A DNA stretch of 64,000 nt from Symbiodinium natans (taxonomy: Eukaryota > Sar > Dinophyceae > Suessiales > Symbiodiniaceae), in contig CAJNDS010000324.1 in assembly GCA_905221605.1 (NCBI GenBank), positions 327,383 to 391,382 of the forward strand, in the 5' to 3' direction. The position numbers and the translations under genes are program-made. The notes under the pieces were generated by a model, which saw nothing but the letters and a program-made list of their open reading frames with translations, was not told the origin of the DNA and did not search any database. Each line of letters opens with the position of its first letter. Position 1 is the first letter of the stretch. Of the stretch, positions 29,301-40,000 are shown in pieces.

Positions 29301-30146
29301 CATGTATATAGGGCTTTAAGAAGTTGTGGCCCCCGGCCGGGCGTTGAGGGCGTTGAGGGCGCGAGGCTTTAAGCGACCTGGAAAGCTATCCCTTATCGGG
29401 CTTACGTACTTGGCCGAATAGGAGCGAATGAGGGAGCCGCAAGCCCCAAACCCTAAGCACTGTTTAGGGTTAGGGGCTAAGCCCTAAACCCTTTTAGGGT
29501 TTATGGTTCGGGGCTAAGCCCTAAACCCTTTTTGGGTTTAGGGTTAGGGGTTCGGGGCTGAGGGCAAGGTTATTAGGGTTCCTAGGTTTAGAGTTTTGGA
29601 GCGCTCGGGGGTGTAAGGCTGGCTTTTCAGGCTTGACTTCAGCTTCTTGAGCCCATGCGTCTGTCTGTCACACCGCATTCTAAAGCGAAAAACGTCCTCA
29701 TTCCAGGGTCTAGGGTTTAGGGTTTAGGTTTTTTTAGGGCTTAGGGTCTAAATATTGTATGTGCACCGCCTGCTTCTGCGTTTCGGGGCTTCCAAGGATA
29801 CTACATGCCCCCCCCCCCTCCCCCACGGCCCTTTTACAAGCTTTGGGGTTCAGGGTACTGTTTTAGGGTCTATAGGGTTCAACATTTAGGGCCCTAAACC
29901 TAACTTCCTAAAGTTTGAGTTCACGGTTGTGCACTCCAGATCATACAGGAATTCTGGGGTCCAAGGTACGTAGTAGGAGCTAAACCCCAACGCCTCAAGC
30001 TGAAATACCCTGAACCCTAAACCCTAAACCCCAAACCCCAAACCCCAAACCCTAAACCCTAAACCCTAAACCCTAAACCCTAAACCCTAAACCCTAAACC
30101 CCTCAAAAGCCCCAACCAAGGCAAGTCGCGCGGCTTCAAGGTGTAA
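7496..30146 (+). CDS. RPL18: 60S ribosomal protein eL18, complete, 14 exons
   Basis: eL18 is a component of the cytosolic large ribosomal subunit. Exons: 7496-7504, 8251-8306, 10704-10776, 11282-11313, 13187-13238, 15629-15653, 16362-16408, 22469-22506, 24212-24264, 25349-25395, 26084-26113, 27637-27692, 29190-29212, 30121-30146 (TAA). The spliced protein has about 188 residues, the usual eukaryotic length. It reads [15 protein letters not shown], then [124 protein letters not shown] and a SRGFKV end. Start: a CACCATGGG context; the first exon gives only M-G-I. The exon 2-3 junction keeps frame only without a canonical donor, so that boundary is uncertain. Confidence 0.95.
7505..8250 (+). other. 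eL18 intron 1
   Basis: GA donor and AG acceptor. It holds an AT microsatellite (7870-8005) and ends with TTTAGGG units (8153-8228) 22 nt from exon 2. Confidence 0.85.
8308..8360. repeat. TTTAGGG array after eL18 exon 2
   Basis: Begins within a few bases of the exon end. With 8153-8228 it places exon 2 between two G-rich-orientation arrays. Confidence 0.9.
8880..9115. repeat. CCCTAAA array facing TTTAGGG array (9180-9265)
   Basis: About 30 C-rich units are followed 65 nt later by about 12 G-rich units, forming a large inverted repeat in eL18 intron 2. The rest of the intron (8307-10703) is degenerate telomere-like text (8640-8830, 9380-9465, 9860-10020, 10090-10175). Confidence 0.9.
11556..11690 (+). 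mobile_element. MITE family C, copy in eL18 intron 4
   Basis: Carries GGCCCTTAACATGGGGTCCC, TTACCTCCTTTAAAGGGG, TTCTGAAGTACTGGCCCTT and an inverted TGGCCCATAAGGGACCATG end. It is related to the sequences at 28535, 29024, 31325 and 34785. Confidence 0.55.
11934..12126. repeat. CCCTAAA array
   Basis: About 25 units with CCCTAAG variants in eL18 intron 4. Confidence 0.9.
12206..12500. repeat. TTTAGGG/TTTAGGGG array
   Basis: Heptamers alternate with octamers (extra G) and become pure octamers near 12420-12480. It is opposite in orientation to the arrays on both sides in eL18 intron 4. Confidence 0.9.
12752..13168. repeat. CCCTAAA array before eL18 exon 5
   Basis: About 55 units with a few slips. 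It ends 18 nt before the exon at 13187 and fills the 3' end of intron 4. Confidence 0.95.
13248..13361. mobile_element. MITE family A, copy 2, with 8-bp target duplication
   Basis: TIRs of about 36 bp: the left starts TTGGGATGTTACCCCTTGTA, and the right, reverse-complemented, starts TTGGGATGTTACCCCTTATA. They differ at three positions. AGTTCATG flanks both sides (13240-13247, 13362-13369). A short TTTAGGG run sits inside. The insertion lies one base inside intron 5 of eL18, whose GA donor is at 13239. Confidence 0.85.
14080..14580. repeat. CCCTAAA array with CCCTCAA and CCCTAAG blocks
   Basis: Variants occur in homogeneous runs. A module of CCCTCAA, CCCCTAA and CCCTAAG runs is present twice (14255-14390 and 14405-14530). 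Confidence 0.9.
14600..15440. other. Unique stretch in eL18 intron 5
   Basis: About 840 nt without telomere repeats. CTTGGCCAGTGGCAGCGGGG is present twice (14615 and 14640). Overlapping ORFs on both strands reach 121 codons, but none is recognised and none obeys the local exon rule convincingly. It may be an old insertion. Confidence 0.5.
15955..16123. repeat. Head-to-head telomeric arrays
   Basis: TTTAGGG units run into CCCTAAA units with no spacer at about 15974. It lies in eL18 intron 6. Confidence 0.9.
16899..17005. repeat. CCCCAAA variant array
   Basis: About 13 uniform CCCCAAA units ending in ordinary CCCTAAA, in eL18 intron 7. The PNPKPQT ORFs over it are artefacts. Confidence 0.95.
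17205..17680. other. Dispersed-repeat fragments in eL18 intron 7
   Basis: The block 17355-17400 (AAAAAGGGTACCC, CAGGTTACTCCTGGGTC) resembles 11755-11800. GGGGGTAGGTACCTAGGGAA at 17645 is a partial family F copy. Confidence 0.5.
18048..18270. repeat. CCCCAAA then CCCTAAA array
   Basis: Ends in AAACCTCTCTATCACACACA, the left flank of the large satellite block. Confidence 0.9.
18367..18690. repeat. 14-bp minisatellite
   Basis: CATAGAGTGAAGTG alternates with CATAGAGTCAAGTG. The array is about 23 units and its second half repeats the variant order of the first. Decayed relatives occur at 21170-21400. Confidence 0.95.
18812..19310. repeat. About 73-bp satellite, seven units
   Basis: CCCTCTGCGGGT recurs at about 18815, 18888, 18961, 19034, 19108, 19183 and 19257. 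Confidence 0.95.
19312..19830. repeat. About 61-bp satellite, roughly nine units
   Basis: Units carry GTCGACTTTTGTAGTAC, ACGTAGTACGCCGCGGACAC and GCGGAGCTTCCGTGGCTGGA. The last motif recurs inside the next array. Confidence 0.93.
19845..20845. repeat. 42-bp satellite open on both strands
   Basis: About 23 units contain ACCATGGTCCCCGAATTCGC and TTCCAAAAGCATCGC, with three longer units carrying GGAGCTTCCGTGGCTGG (20013, 20217, 20462). The period is 14 codons, so frames stay open by arithmetic. ORFs of up to 596 codons on opposite strands result. Coding is not supported. Confidence 0.95.
21478..22045. repeat. 21-bp minisatellite
   Basis: About 27 units of CTTCGTGGCTAAGGGTCATTT, some shortened. 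The block with CGTCGCTAAGGGCC and TGGGTGCTAAGG variants is present twice (21590-21655 and 21710-21775), which shows segmental duplication. Confidence 0.95.
22168..22464. repeat. CCCTAAA array before eL18 exon 8
   Basis: About 42 units, starting as CCCTGAA. It ends directly at the CAAGCAG acceptor of exon 22469. Confidence 0.95.
22574..22672. repeat. TTTAGGG array after eL18 exon 8
   Basis: About 14 units starting 70 nt after the exon. Confidence 0.95.
22970..23096. mobile_element. MITE family B, copy 1
   Basis: Terminal inverted repeats CTTGGCAGCCCAGCAGTACC and, reversed, CTTGGTAGCCCAGTAACC. Related to the copy at 53734. Confidence 0.7.
23268..23374. mobile_element. MITE family A, copy 3
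   Basis: Inverted arms ATGTTCCCCCTTTGACTAAC plus AGTCCTTAAT, and the reverse complement ATGTTCCCCCTTATGCTAAC plus AGTCCTTAAT. No clear target duplication is seen. It is in eL18 intron 8. Confidence 0.8.
23656..23812. repeat. CCCTAAA then CCCCAAA array
   Basis: About 22 units in eL18 intron 8. A G-rich array follows at 23923-23990 and a C-rich one at 24115-24165 abuts exon 9. Confidence 0.9.
24335..25330. other. Unique stretch in eL18 intron 9
   Basis: About 800 nt (24335-25110) lack telomere repeats and have ordinary base composition. Short ORFs such as 24668-24889 are not recognised. The segment ends in degenerate CCCCCTAAG text before exon 10. Confidence 0.5.
26400..26960. other. Unique stretch in eL18 intron 11
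   Basis: It holds a 135-codon + ORF (26576-26983) and a 138-codon - ORF (26522-26938). Neither is recognised and they overlap. The rest of the intron is degenerate CCCTAAA and CTTATAAAC text (27360-27500). Confidence 0.4.
27720..27815. repeat. TTTAGGG array after eL18 exon 12
   Basis: About 13 units starting 28 nt after the exon end. Confidence 0.9.
28143..28260 (-). mobile_element. MITE family F, reverse copy
   Basis: GGGAGGGGGGTTCAAGGGGG at the left is inverted at the right (CCCCCGGTGAACCCCCCTCCC region). CTTCCCTAGGTACCTAGCCC is the family core in reverse. It is in eL18 intron 12. Confidence 0.65.
28535..28640 (-). mobile_element. MITE family C, reverse copy
   Basis: ATTAAGGGCCCATACATCAG and CTGTAAAGGAGGTTAGGGAC are reverse complements of the family C core at 34786. 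A degenerate forward relative lies at 29024-29120. Confidence 0.55.
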
Positions 30147-30494
30147 GTCACCTGCAGGGAGGAGCCTCATCGGGACAGGAAGGAACCGCGGAGAGGAAAA
30201 AGTGGGGAGGGCTTGAGGATTTAGGGTTTAGGGTTTAGGGTTCAGGGTTTCGGGTTCAGGGCTTAAGTAGGGTTTGGGGAGGGTTCAGGGTTGAAATTTT
30301 TAGGGGGTTCAGGGTCTAGTGATTTAGGGTGTCTAGGTCTTAGGGCTTCTCTGGGTATAGGGGCTTCACAGGGCCGGCATAGGAAGTGAGAACCAAACTC
30401 TCCGCTCACGCCGACTGCGAGCCCTACCTAGATGCTTCATCCAAACCCTAAACCTTCCCCAGGGGTTTGGACGGGACCTTCGTTCAGGAGGGAG

Positions 30495-30545
<51 letters not shown>

Positions 30546-31081
30546 GGGAGAGAGAGAGAGAGAGAGGGAGGGAGAGGGAGAGAGAGAGAGAGGGAGAAAG
30601 AGAGAGAGAGAGAGGGAGCTGCTGTCGCTGGCTCATGCCTTCGCCCGTACAAAGTCTTGAAAAACAACCCCAGAACCATTTGTAGCCCCAAGTCCGAAGC
30701 TCAAAACTCTCAATCCTCAACCCTCGGACTCCTGAAAAACCATAGACCCGAGCCCTCTTTTCATGCCTTGAGGGCCCTAATAACCCAAGAATCTCAAAGC
30801 CCAGAATCCTCCCAATTTCGTTCACCTAGCGCGCCCAAGCCTTCTGGTTTTTTGAGTCCACGTCGTGTGTTTTCAGTCCGCCCTCATCCGACAAAGCTCA
30901 AAACGCATAAGCTGCCTAAATCGCTTGGACGCGAAACCTAAACCCTAAACCCTAAACCCTAAACCCTGAACCCTAAACCCTAAACCCTAAACCCGAAACC
31001 CTAAACCCTAAACCGTCCTAAACCCTAAACTCTAAACCGTAAACCGTAAGCCCGAACCTTGGACCCCCCAGCTCAACGATC
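30147..31081. other. Region between eL18 and predicted gene 3
   Basis: Contains TTTAGGG units (30217-30245), a GA microsatellite (30494-30615), a short unique stretch (30620-30930) and a CCCTAAA array (30938-31015). No gene is recognised. Confidence 0.7.
30494..30615. repeat. GA/GGGA microsatellite
   Basis: (AG)n with AGGGAG interruptions. It produces Glu-Arg and Ser-Leu ORF artefacts. Confidence 0.97.
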
Positions 31082-34000
31082 ATGACGCCGCCGCCCGACC
31101 GAAGCTGCGCGCGCAAGCGGACGCTGACTCCCGGCCCAACGGCTGCGCTGCGGGAGGAGGCCATGATGTATCTAAAACCCTAAGCCCGAAACCCTAAACC
31201 CTGAACCCTGAACCCTAAACCCTAAACCCTAAACCCTAAACCTTAAACCTTAAACCCTAAACCCTACACCCTAAACCCTAAACCCTAAACCCTAAACCCT
31301 AAACCCTAAACCCTAAGGTCGGAACCATGGGCCCTTAGTCTACATCCCCCCTTAAGAATCATTTTTTCTTTTTGTTTATACAAAGAGGATATTAAAAACA
31401 TATTATTGTGATTAAGGTTCGAAGCGGAGCATAGTAGTGTGGTCCCTTACCCTGTTTATAGGGGTCTGAAGTATCGGCCCTTATGTATGACCTGGAGCCT
31501 AAGCCTTGAACCACGAAGGCCGAAGCCTGAGCTTACTGGTTCTCAGCAGGGAATGGGGACCCACATATACGCACATATACATATATATATATAGATATAT
31601 ATATATATATATAATAAATACATAAATAAGTATATATATATATATAGATAGATAGATAGATAGATATGTTAAAACATACCCAACCCCAGGCCCGCGCGTC
31701 TCGAGCCCCAGACATAAACCCATGGCACAGAGCCGAAACGGAGTGGCTATCGAAACCCTGGCCAGCTCTGAAGGCCCCTAAACCCTGAACCCTGAACCCT
31801 GAACCCTGAACCCTGAACCCTGAACCCTAAACCCTAAACCCTAAACCCTAAACCCCCAAGTTCCTAGGGCGTGTGATAGAGTTTACGGTTTCGGGGTTCA
31901 CAAGAAGAGCCCTGAAAGTCCCGATGGAGGCGCCGGACGGTGACAAATCGCTGCCGAGACCCACGCACCTGCCACCCGAGGCCTGAAGCCTCGTGCATGA
32001 GGGTTTAGGGTTTAGGGTTTAGGGTTGAGGGTTTAGGGTTGGGGTTTAGGGTTTAGGGTTGAGGGTTTTTTGGATTTGGACTCAGAAACTTGCGGTTCCC
32101 TTTTCTGCAGGGGTACGTGGAAGTATTTGTGAACTACCCAAGTTTCCGCAGCGGCTTTTCTGATAGCTGTATACTTTCAATGCAAGCTGCTCAAAAGGCA
32201 TTCAAATTGAACCTCGGGTTGAGGTCCTCAGGGTTTGGGGCTCCCTCTTGCTGTCACGTTTTGCTGTCTAGGGTTTAGGGTTTAGGGTTTAGGGTTTAGG
32301 GTTTAGGGTTTAGGGTTTAGGGTTTAGGGTCTTGGGTTTTGTGTTCAACCCAGCCTGACCGATCACAAGGAGATTTGTCTTGGAACAGGGTTGCGCAACT
32401 GGCATCTTTAGGAGTTCCAACTTTCCTAGCCCTCGCAGGGTTTAGGGGTTAGGGTTTAGGGTTCAAGGGTCGCAACTCTGAGTTTCTGGCAACTCTCACG
32501 AAACGTCATAAACCCCACACCCTAGACTACAGGCAGCACCACAAAACTCCAAAACCCTAAAACCCCCCTAAGCCCCTTTGGGTTTCGGGTTTAGGGTTTA
32601 GGGTTTAGGGCTAGGGTTTAGGGTTTAGGGTTTAGGGGCCCTAAGCCCGTAAACCCCGAAACCCCCCTAAGCCCCCAAAAAGCCCCCAAAGAGTCCCAGA
32701 CCCCAAGTCGACGTATCGACAGCCGAAGCCCTGCTCTGCGCCCTGTAGGGAAGAAGGCCCCTTGGAAGCCCGTTCGACTTAGAACATGGGGTTTAGGGTG
32801 TAGGGTTTAGGGTTTAGGGTTTAGGGTTTAGGGTTTAGGGTTTAGGGTTTAGGGTTAGTAAGTTAGTAAGTTAGTAAGTTAGTAAGTTAGTAAGTTAGTA
32901 AGTTGTGGTTAGGGGGATTCTTAAAGGGTTAAGGGGGATACTAAGTAGAATTACTAAGGGGATACTAAGTAGACTTACTAAGTCCAAAGGGCTTCCAAGC
33001 AAGAGGTCTTCTCCTTGCCAGCAGGCTATAGGGTTTAGGGTTTAGGGTTTAGGGTTTCCAGGGTTTCTAGGGTTTTAGGTGGTTTAGGCCGTTAGGGTTT
33101 CTAGGGTAATTTTTTTTCCAGGCTCTGACCCCCATCTCTGATCAAACCTCATGGACTCAAGCCCAGATCCCGAGTCTAGGTCACTGCCCTTTTTGTGCCT
33201 TTTTTTTGGGGGGGTTTAGGTTTCCTTATAGAAGCTCTTTTCGCAAAATGATGGCACTAGGGGTTTAGGGTTTAGGGTTTAGGGTTTAGGGTTTAGGGTT
33301 TAGGGTTTAGGGTTTAGGGTTTAGGGTTTAGGGTTTAGGGTTTAGGGTTTAGGGTTTAGGGTTTAGGGTTTAGGGTTTAGGCACTAGGGGTTTAGGGTTT
33401 AGGGGTAAAACTCCACCAACAACCAGCGCTGAGCCACGGGTGAGAGGATGGGCCTTCCACGTCGCGAACCGAGCCCAAGGCTGCTTTCCTCAGTTTAGGG
33501 TTTAGGGTTTAGGGTTTAGGGTTTGGGGTTTAGGGTTTAGGGTTTAGGGTTTAGGGTTTAGGGTTTCGGATTTAGGGTTTAGGGCGCTGGGTAGTTTAGG
33601 GTTTTAGGGTTTGTAGGGGTTTTGGGATGTAGGAGCTCGAGGGCCTATTTAGATGTAAGGGTTTTGGGTGCCCGGTAGTCGGGCCTTCGATCCCTACAAT
33701 ACTTGGGGTTCAGGCCTTGGTAGGTTTAGAGGTTTAGGGTTTAGGGTTTAGGGTTTAGGGTTTAGGGTTTAGGGGTTCGGGCTTCAACGCTCGGAGTTCT
33801 GAGTTTAAGCTTTCGGGGTTTACATGACTCAGGCCCAAACCTCCGCTCATGAGCCCCTCGAAGTCCCCCACTCCTTGCGGTTTAGGTTAGGCTGTAGGGC
33901 CTTTAGGGTTTAGGGTTTTCCTCTGTTTTTGTTGCGTTTTTGGTTTGGGTTTTGGGTTTAGGGATCAGGACTTGGGAAAGTGTAGCCCGCAATATACTGT

Positions 34001-37000
34001 CATTCTACTAAAGTTTCCGAGGGTTAGATTAATCTTTAGGGAGAGGGGGCAAGCCCTGTGTGGTGAGAACTCAAGTCATTCAGCGGTGCTTGCGTCTCAG
34101 GCCCGGCGTAGTTCGAATCCATCGGTGGCGGCAAGACAAGCAAGATCAGCGATGCCTAGGCAGAAGGGGACCAGTGGGGAAGTTTTTAGGTTTAGGGTTT
34201 AGGGTTTAGGGTTTAGAGTAACTTGCATGGTGGCGTTTGGAAACTACACTAGCCCTGAAGAGGAACCCCAAACCATACGACTTTGATGGTGATCCCCTTA
34301 ACCCTAAACCCTAAACCCTAAACCCTAAACCCTAAACCCTAAACCCTAAACCCTAAACCCTAAACCCTAAACCCTAAACCCTAAACCCTGAACCCTAAAC
34401 CCTGAAACCCTAAACCCTAAACCCTAAACCCTAAACCCTAAACCCCCCCAAAACCAAGGCCCCCTCGCCCCCTCCCCCCCCGCCCCCACCCAAAGTTGTG
34501 GCAGCGTAGCAGCTCGCTGGGCACGCACGTAGAACCCCAAACCCTAAAAGCCTAGACATTGAGCCTACAAAATGTGTGAGGGCTTGAGGCTTAATGTAGG
34601 GGCCTGGGGGTTTTGGGGGTTATTAGAGTATATTTATAAAGGGGGAATACCAAAACGAACAATGATTCCGACCCCGAAAGCAGCCGTTTTAAGGCTCATG
34701 TGTATATGTTGGCCAGTGTCCTTGATCCTCAGCTCGACATTCAGTCCAGGCCCCAAGCCCCTAAACCCACAATCTCCGGTCCGTACCATGGGCCCTTAGC
34801 ATGGTCCCTTACCCTTGTTTACAGGGATCCGAAGTATGGGCCCGTATTGCGTATTGTACATATACGGGCGATATGACAAGGGACCCAAATTAAGGGCCCA
34901 TACTTGATCCTAGACAAACGTTGCCTGCACCTGGCTGTTCTTGAGGGCCTAGAGCCCTCAGGGTTGGGCTTTAGGGTTTAGGGTTTAGGGTTTAGGGTTT
35001 GGGATTTGGGGTTTGGGGTCTGGGGTTTCGGGTTTAGGGTTTAGGGTTTAGGGTTCAGGGTTTAGGGTTTAGGGTTTAGGGTGATTGAACCTCCTGTTCA
35101 GGAGGGCTCTACAACCCTGAAGCCCAGCCTCAAAAGCCCCGAAGGCCACAACACATACTTGCAAACCCTAAACCCTAAACCCTAAACCCTAAACCCTAAA
35201 CCCTAAACCCTAAACCCTAAACCCTAAACCCTAAACCCTAAACCCTAAACCCTAAACCCTAAACCCTAAACCCTAAACCCCCTAAACCTTCAAGCCCGTC
35301 TCCCTGAGCCCTGGAAGCCCAAAGCTCCCCACAGGCCTGCGACCATCGTCCGGGCGCTCCTGTGTTTGACCATGCTCGCGGCTTTGGAGCCTCGGCTGTT
35401 TAGGGTTTAGGGTTGAGGGTTTCAGGGTTCAGGGTTTAGGGTTTAGGGTTTAGGGTTTAGGCGTTAGGGTTTCATGCTTAGGGCTCGGAGGTTTCTAGAG
35501 GGTGGCACCATGCTGGGGGCGCTGGAGAGGTTATGTAAGGCGGTTATTTCTGGATTTTGGGGTTTCAGGGCTAGGAGGTAGGTACTGGGATTTAGGGGTG
35601 TAGGGTTTAGGGGATTAAATGGGTTACAGGGGATGGGGGTTTAGATTCATACGGTAGGTCGTAGGGCATTTGGGGGATTTAGGGTTTAGGGCTTAGGGTT
35701 TAGGGTTGAAGCTTAGGGTTTAGGGTTTAGGGTCTAGGGTTAGGTCTCTTGGGATCTGGCTTAGGGGCAGTCCGGACCTGTAGGGTCCGGGTTTGGGGAG
35801 CTAGGGCTTAGGTTTAGGATTTAGGGTTTAGGGTTTAGGGTTTCGGGTTTAGGGCTTAGGGTTAGGGTTTAGTGTTGTAAGGTTGTAAAGGCGGTTTGGG
35901 TTTACAGGGAGTCCGGGATTATTGGGACGTAGGGCGTGTGGTTTAGAGGGGATCGCTGTCGGGGCGGGGAGGTTACGGGGTTTAAGGGCTCAGAACCTGT
36001 TGAGGATTTAGGGTTTAGGGTTTAGGGTTTAGGGTTTAGGGTTTAGGGTTTAGGGTTTAGGGTTTAGGGTTTAGGGTTTAGGGTTTAGGGTTTGCCATGG
36101 ACCTGGGAGGGCTCTTGCAGGCGCACCACTCCTGAGTTGGCAGTTCACAGCAGGTCTCCCTGTGAGCTGGCGTCCTTAAACCCTAAACCCTAAACCCTAA
36201 ACCCTAAACCCCAAACCCTAAACCCTAAACCCTAAACCCTAAACCCTGAACTCTAAACCCCGAACCCTAAACCCTAAACCCTGAACCGGGTTGCGAGCTG
36301 TGATAGTCCAACTGCGAACTTTGAAAGTCCAACAGCGATACCAAGTAGCCATTCCAGGGCTGCCAATCCCAACCTTTCGGTTTTAGGGTGTAGGGTTTAG
36401 GATTTAGGGTTAAGGCTTTAGGCAAGACCTGCACGCTTAAGGCTTAGGGGCATAAGCAGACCTTTCCGTGCACAACCCCCAGGCCTGAACCTCAAAAACA
36501 AAACCCTGAAACTCCAAGCCCAAAGCTCAAAGCCTTAAACCCTAAAGCCCTAATCCCCTGAACCCGAGCACCCTCGCAGCGCTAAATCCTAAACCCTAAA
36601 CCCTGAACCTCTAAAGCCCTAAAGCCAAAACCCCAAGCTCTCAACCCGAACCCCTATTCCCCTAATGCCCTTAATGCCCCCAAGCTTGAGGCCCCCACAG
36701 CCGCCATAGCCCCGCAGAAAGGCCTAAACCTCAACCTTGGGTTTGGGGTTTAGGGTTTAGGGTTTAGGGTTTAGGGTTTAGGGTTTAGGGTTTAGGGTTT
36801 AGCCTAGACCCTGAGCTCAAGGCCCTGCTGGTCTTGGGCGGAAGGGAGCGCTCCTCCGCGGTGGCAGTGCTCCGAGAGTGCCTGGGGTGTGGCAATTCAG
36901 TTCTAAGCTTAGGGTTTAGGGTTTAGGGGTTAGGGTTTAGGGTTTAGGGTTTTAAGGTTTACGGTTTAGGGTTTAGGTTTAGGTGTAGGATTTAGGGTCT

Positions 37001-40000
37001 AGGGGTGTCCAGGAGGGTTCAGGGACAACCCTAAACTTTACCCCCCGGAGGCTCTCTAGACTCAAGGCTCAGTTTGTGGTTTAAGGTTATAAACCCTTTT
37101 AAACCCTGTTACGCCGTTTAAACAGTTATAAACCCTTATAAGACCCTGTAAGCCCATAATATACACCCCCATGAATCCTTATAAACCCTTATAGACCCAA
37201 ATACACCCTGACACCCTTCTAAACCCTAAAGAACCCCTATACACCCTTACAAACCCGTCAAAACCCAATAATCAGGGGGGGGGGGACGGGTCAGGAATAG
37301 GGCCAGTGAGCATGGTCCGGGTTGTGGGTTCTGCAGGGACGCCAGATGTCAGCATGTTTTTGGCCAGCGTCCAGAGGGCCTCCAGACGGTTCCCCCAATG
37401 GGGCCACGTCAGGGTTTAGGGTTGAGGGTTGAGGGTTTAGGGTTTAGGGTGTCGGGTTCATGATTTCGCGTTTCGGGACGACGCTTCTACAGACTCCAAG
37501 TCCACCCTAGCAAGCCTCCCCTTCCCCCCTCGGCTCGGCGGGACCTAAGCCCGAAACCCCAAGCCTCGACCCCCGAGGTATTTGCGACAGGCTCCGCGCC
37601 CGGCCTTGCCTCTCCCCAAGGAGGGTTTAGGGTTTAAGGTTTAGGGTTTAGGGTTTAGGGTTTAGGGTTTAGGGTTTAGGGCTCCGCGTGTGGGAGTGTT
37701 AAGGCACGTTTGGCTGTAGGGTCTGAATGGGTTTAGGGGTCTAGGTTGTAACCACCTTCTAAGGGTGATGTTTCAAGGGATCCTAGGTGTTGGACTTAAT
37801 CCCATAAACCCCTAAACCCTAAACCCTACACCCTCAACCCTCAACCCTAAACCCTACATAAACCCTAAACCCTAAGCCCTACAAAGACCCGAAACCCTAA
37901 ATCTTCATAACGTTGCTGGAGTCCACGGGCAGCTCTGACGCCCAAAGCTCCCCCCTAAACTTCCCCTAAGCTCCCTGAGCTCCTTAAGCCCTAAACGCCC
38001 CCAAGCTCCTCAAACCCTAAACGCCCCCCTTAAACCCTAAACTCCCTAAGCTCCTTAAACCCCTAAACGCCCATAAGCCTCCTCAAAACCTAAACTCCCG
38101 AAGCTCCTCAAACCTGAAACTCCCTAAGTAAACGCACCCAAGCCTCCTTAACCAAACCCTTATCCCTAAACCCTAAACCCTAAACCCTAAACCCTAAACC
38201 CTAAACCCTAAACCCTAAACCCTAAACCCTAAACCCTAAACCCTAAACCGTAAACCCTAAACTCTAACCCCTAAACGCCCCTAAGCCGCCGAAATGTTGG
38301 GAGTATGCTCGAGGACCTCCCCGAGCCTCCCGCCACGTTGCTGGCCCTGTGGACCGGAACAAGTGGTGAGGCGCCTGTAGGGTTTTTTCTGGTGTAGGGT
38401 TTAGGTTTTAGGGTTTAGGGTTTAGGGTTTAGGGTTTAGGGCTTAGGGTTCAGGGTTTAGGGTTTAGGGCTAGGGGCTTTAAGGGTTATGAGTCTAGAGG
38501 GGTCTTAGGGCTTTAAGGGTTTGAGGGTCTCCAAGCTTCGAGGGGTTTAAGGCTTTCACCTTAAGCCCTGAAACCCTGAACCCCCTAAACCCTAAACCCT
38601 AAACCCTCAACCCTAAACCCTAAACCCTAAACCCGAAACCCGAAACCGTAAACCCTAAACCCTAAACCCTAAACCCTAAACCCTAAACCCTAAACCCTAA
38701 ACCCTAAACCCTAAACCCTAAACCCTAAACCCTAAACCCTAAACCCTAAACCATAACCCGGTGGCCCATTCTCCCCTACATCCGAAGGAGAAGCGCATAG
38801 AGCTGCAGCTGCACTCCCTCCCCTTGACTGGAGAGGCCCCTCGAAGATCAGAAGCCTGGTTTTTGGGTTTCGGGTTTGTAGGGTTTAGGGCGTGCTAAAC
38901 GGAAGCGCGCTTTGTGAGCGCGCCTGAAGTCTGCAGACCTACCGTAGAGGTTATAGGGCTGCAGGGGTATAGCGCGAGGGCCCTACGAGCGCCTTTGGGT
39001 TCCGGGCTTAGAGGCTTAGAGGTTACCCTAATTCCCTAAGCCCCTCAACTCTTAAATCCCTAAGCCCCTAAACCACTAAATCCCTAGACCTCCAAGCCCC
39101 TAACCCCCAGACCAACAATTTAAGGGCCCTCAGCATGTTCTCTAGACTTGGGGTCGTCTTTACGCACCCCTTACACGCCCTACTTCAGAAGTCTCTAACA
39201 TTGAGGGACCATGTAAATACCCTAAACTCTAAACCCAAAAACCCTACGCCCTAAGCCCTAACCCCTACACCCTAACCCCGAAACCCTACCTCTAAAGGTT
39301 CTTAAGCTCTTGGCTGTGGTCGGTGCTTCAGACCTACAGTACCTTAAAGGTCTCCAAGGCGTTTAGAATCTAAGGGATTTGGGTTTAGGTTTTACGGTTG
39401 AAGGGTTTAGGGGCTTAGGGTTTAGGTTTCAGGGTTTCGGGGGTTGAGGACTTGTGGGGCTTGTTGACGGTTTTGCGACTTTGGGCTCAGGTGTTTGGAA
39501 TTTGGAGCTTGGGGTTGAAAGGGCTTCTGGCCCTCAAGACCTGGAGTTTGGGGCTTGTTTGGTTTAGGGTTTAAGGGATTAGGGGTTTTGGGGGTTTAGC
39601 CAGTTCGATCCCCTAGCCTTTATAACAAATGCAGCCGGCGTCGCGGGGGAATAGGGTTTAGGGTTCCCCGCCCCCAAGGGATGGTCCCAGCGCAAGGTCA
39701 TCGACGGCGACTTAACATTAGCACGTTGGGTTGGGGGGGGGGGGGGGGGCACTACTGAGGACTCAACCCTAACCCTAAACCCTAAACACTAAACCCTGAA
39801 CCCTGAACCCTGAACCCTAAACCCCAACCGTCGTTGCATAAAGCAGCAGTTTTCTCAGGATTTAGGGTTTAGGCATAAAGCCCGTAGGTCCCTCTTCAAA
39901 ACCCTAAAGACTGGCCTGGCTACAAGCCTAAGCCCTACACCCCTAACGCCTACACCCCTAAACCCTAAACCCTAAACCCCGCACCCTAGACCTCCAAGCC

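Noticed and set aside
34095-34130. T-arm-like GTAGTTCGAATCCATC
   Set aside because: No matching acceptor, D-arm or anticodon stem could be found around it.
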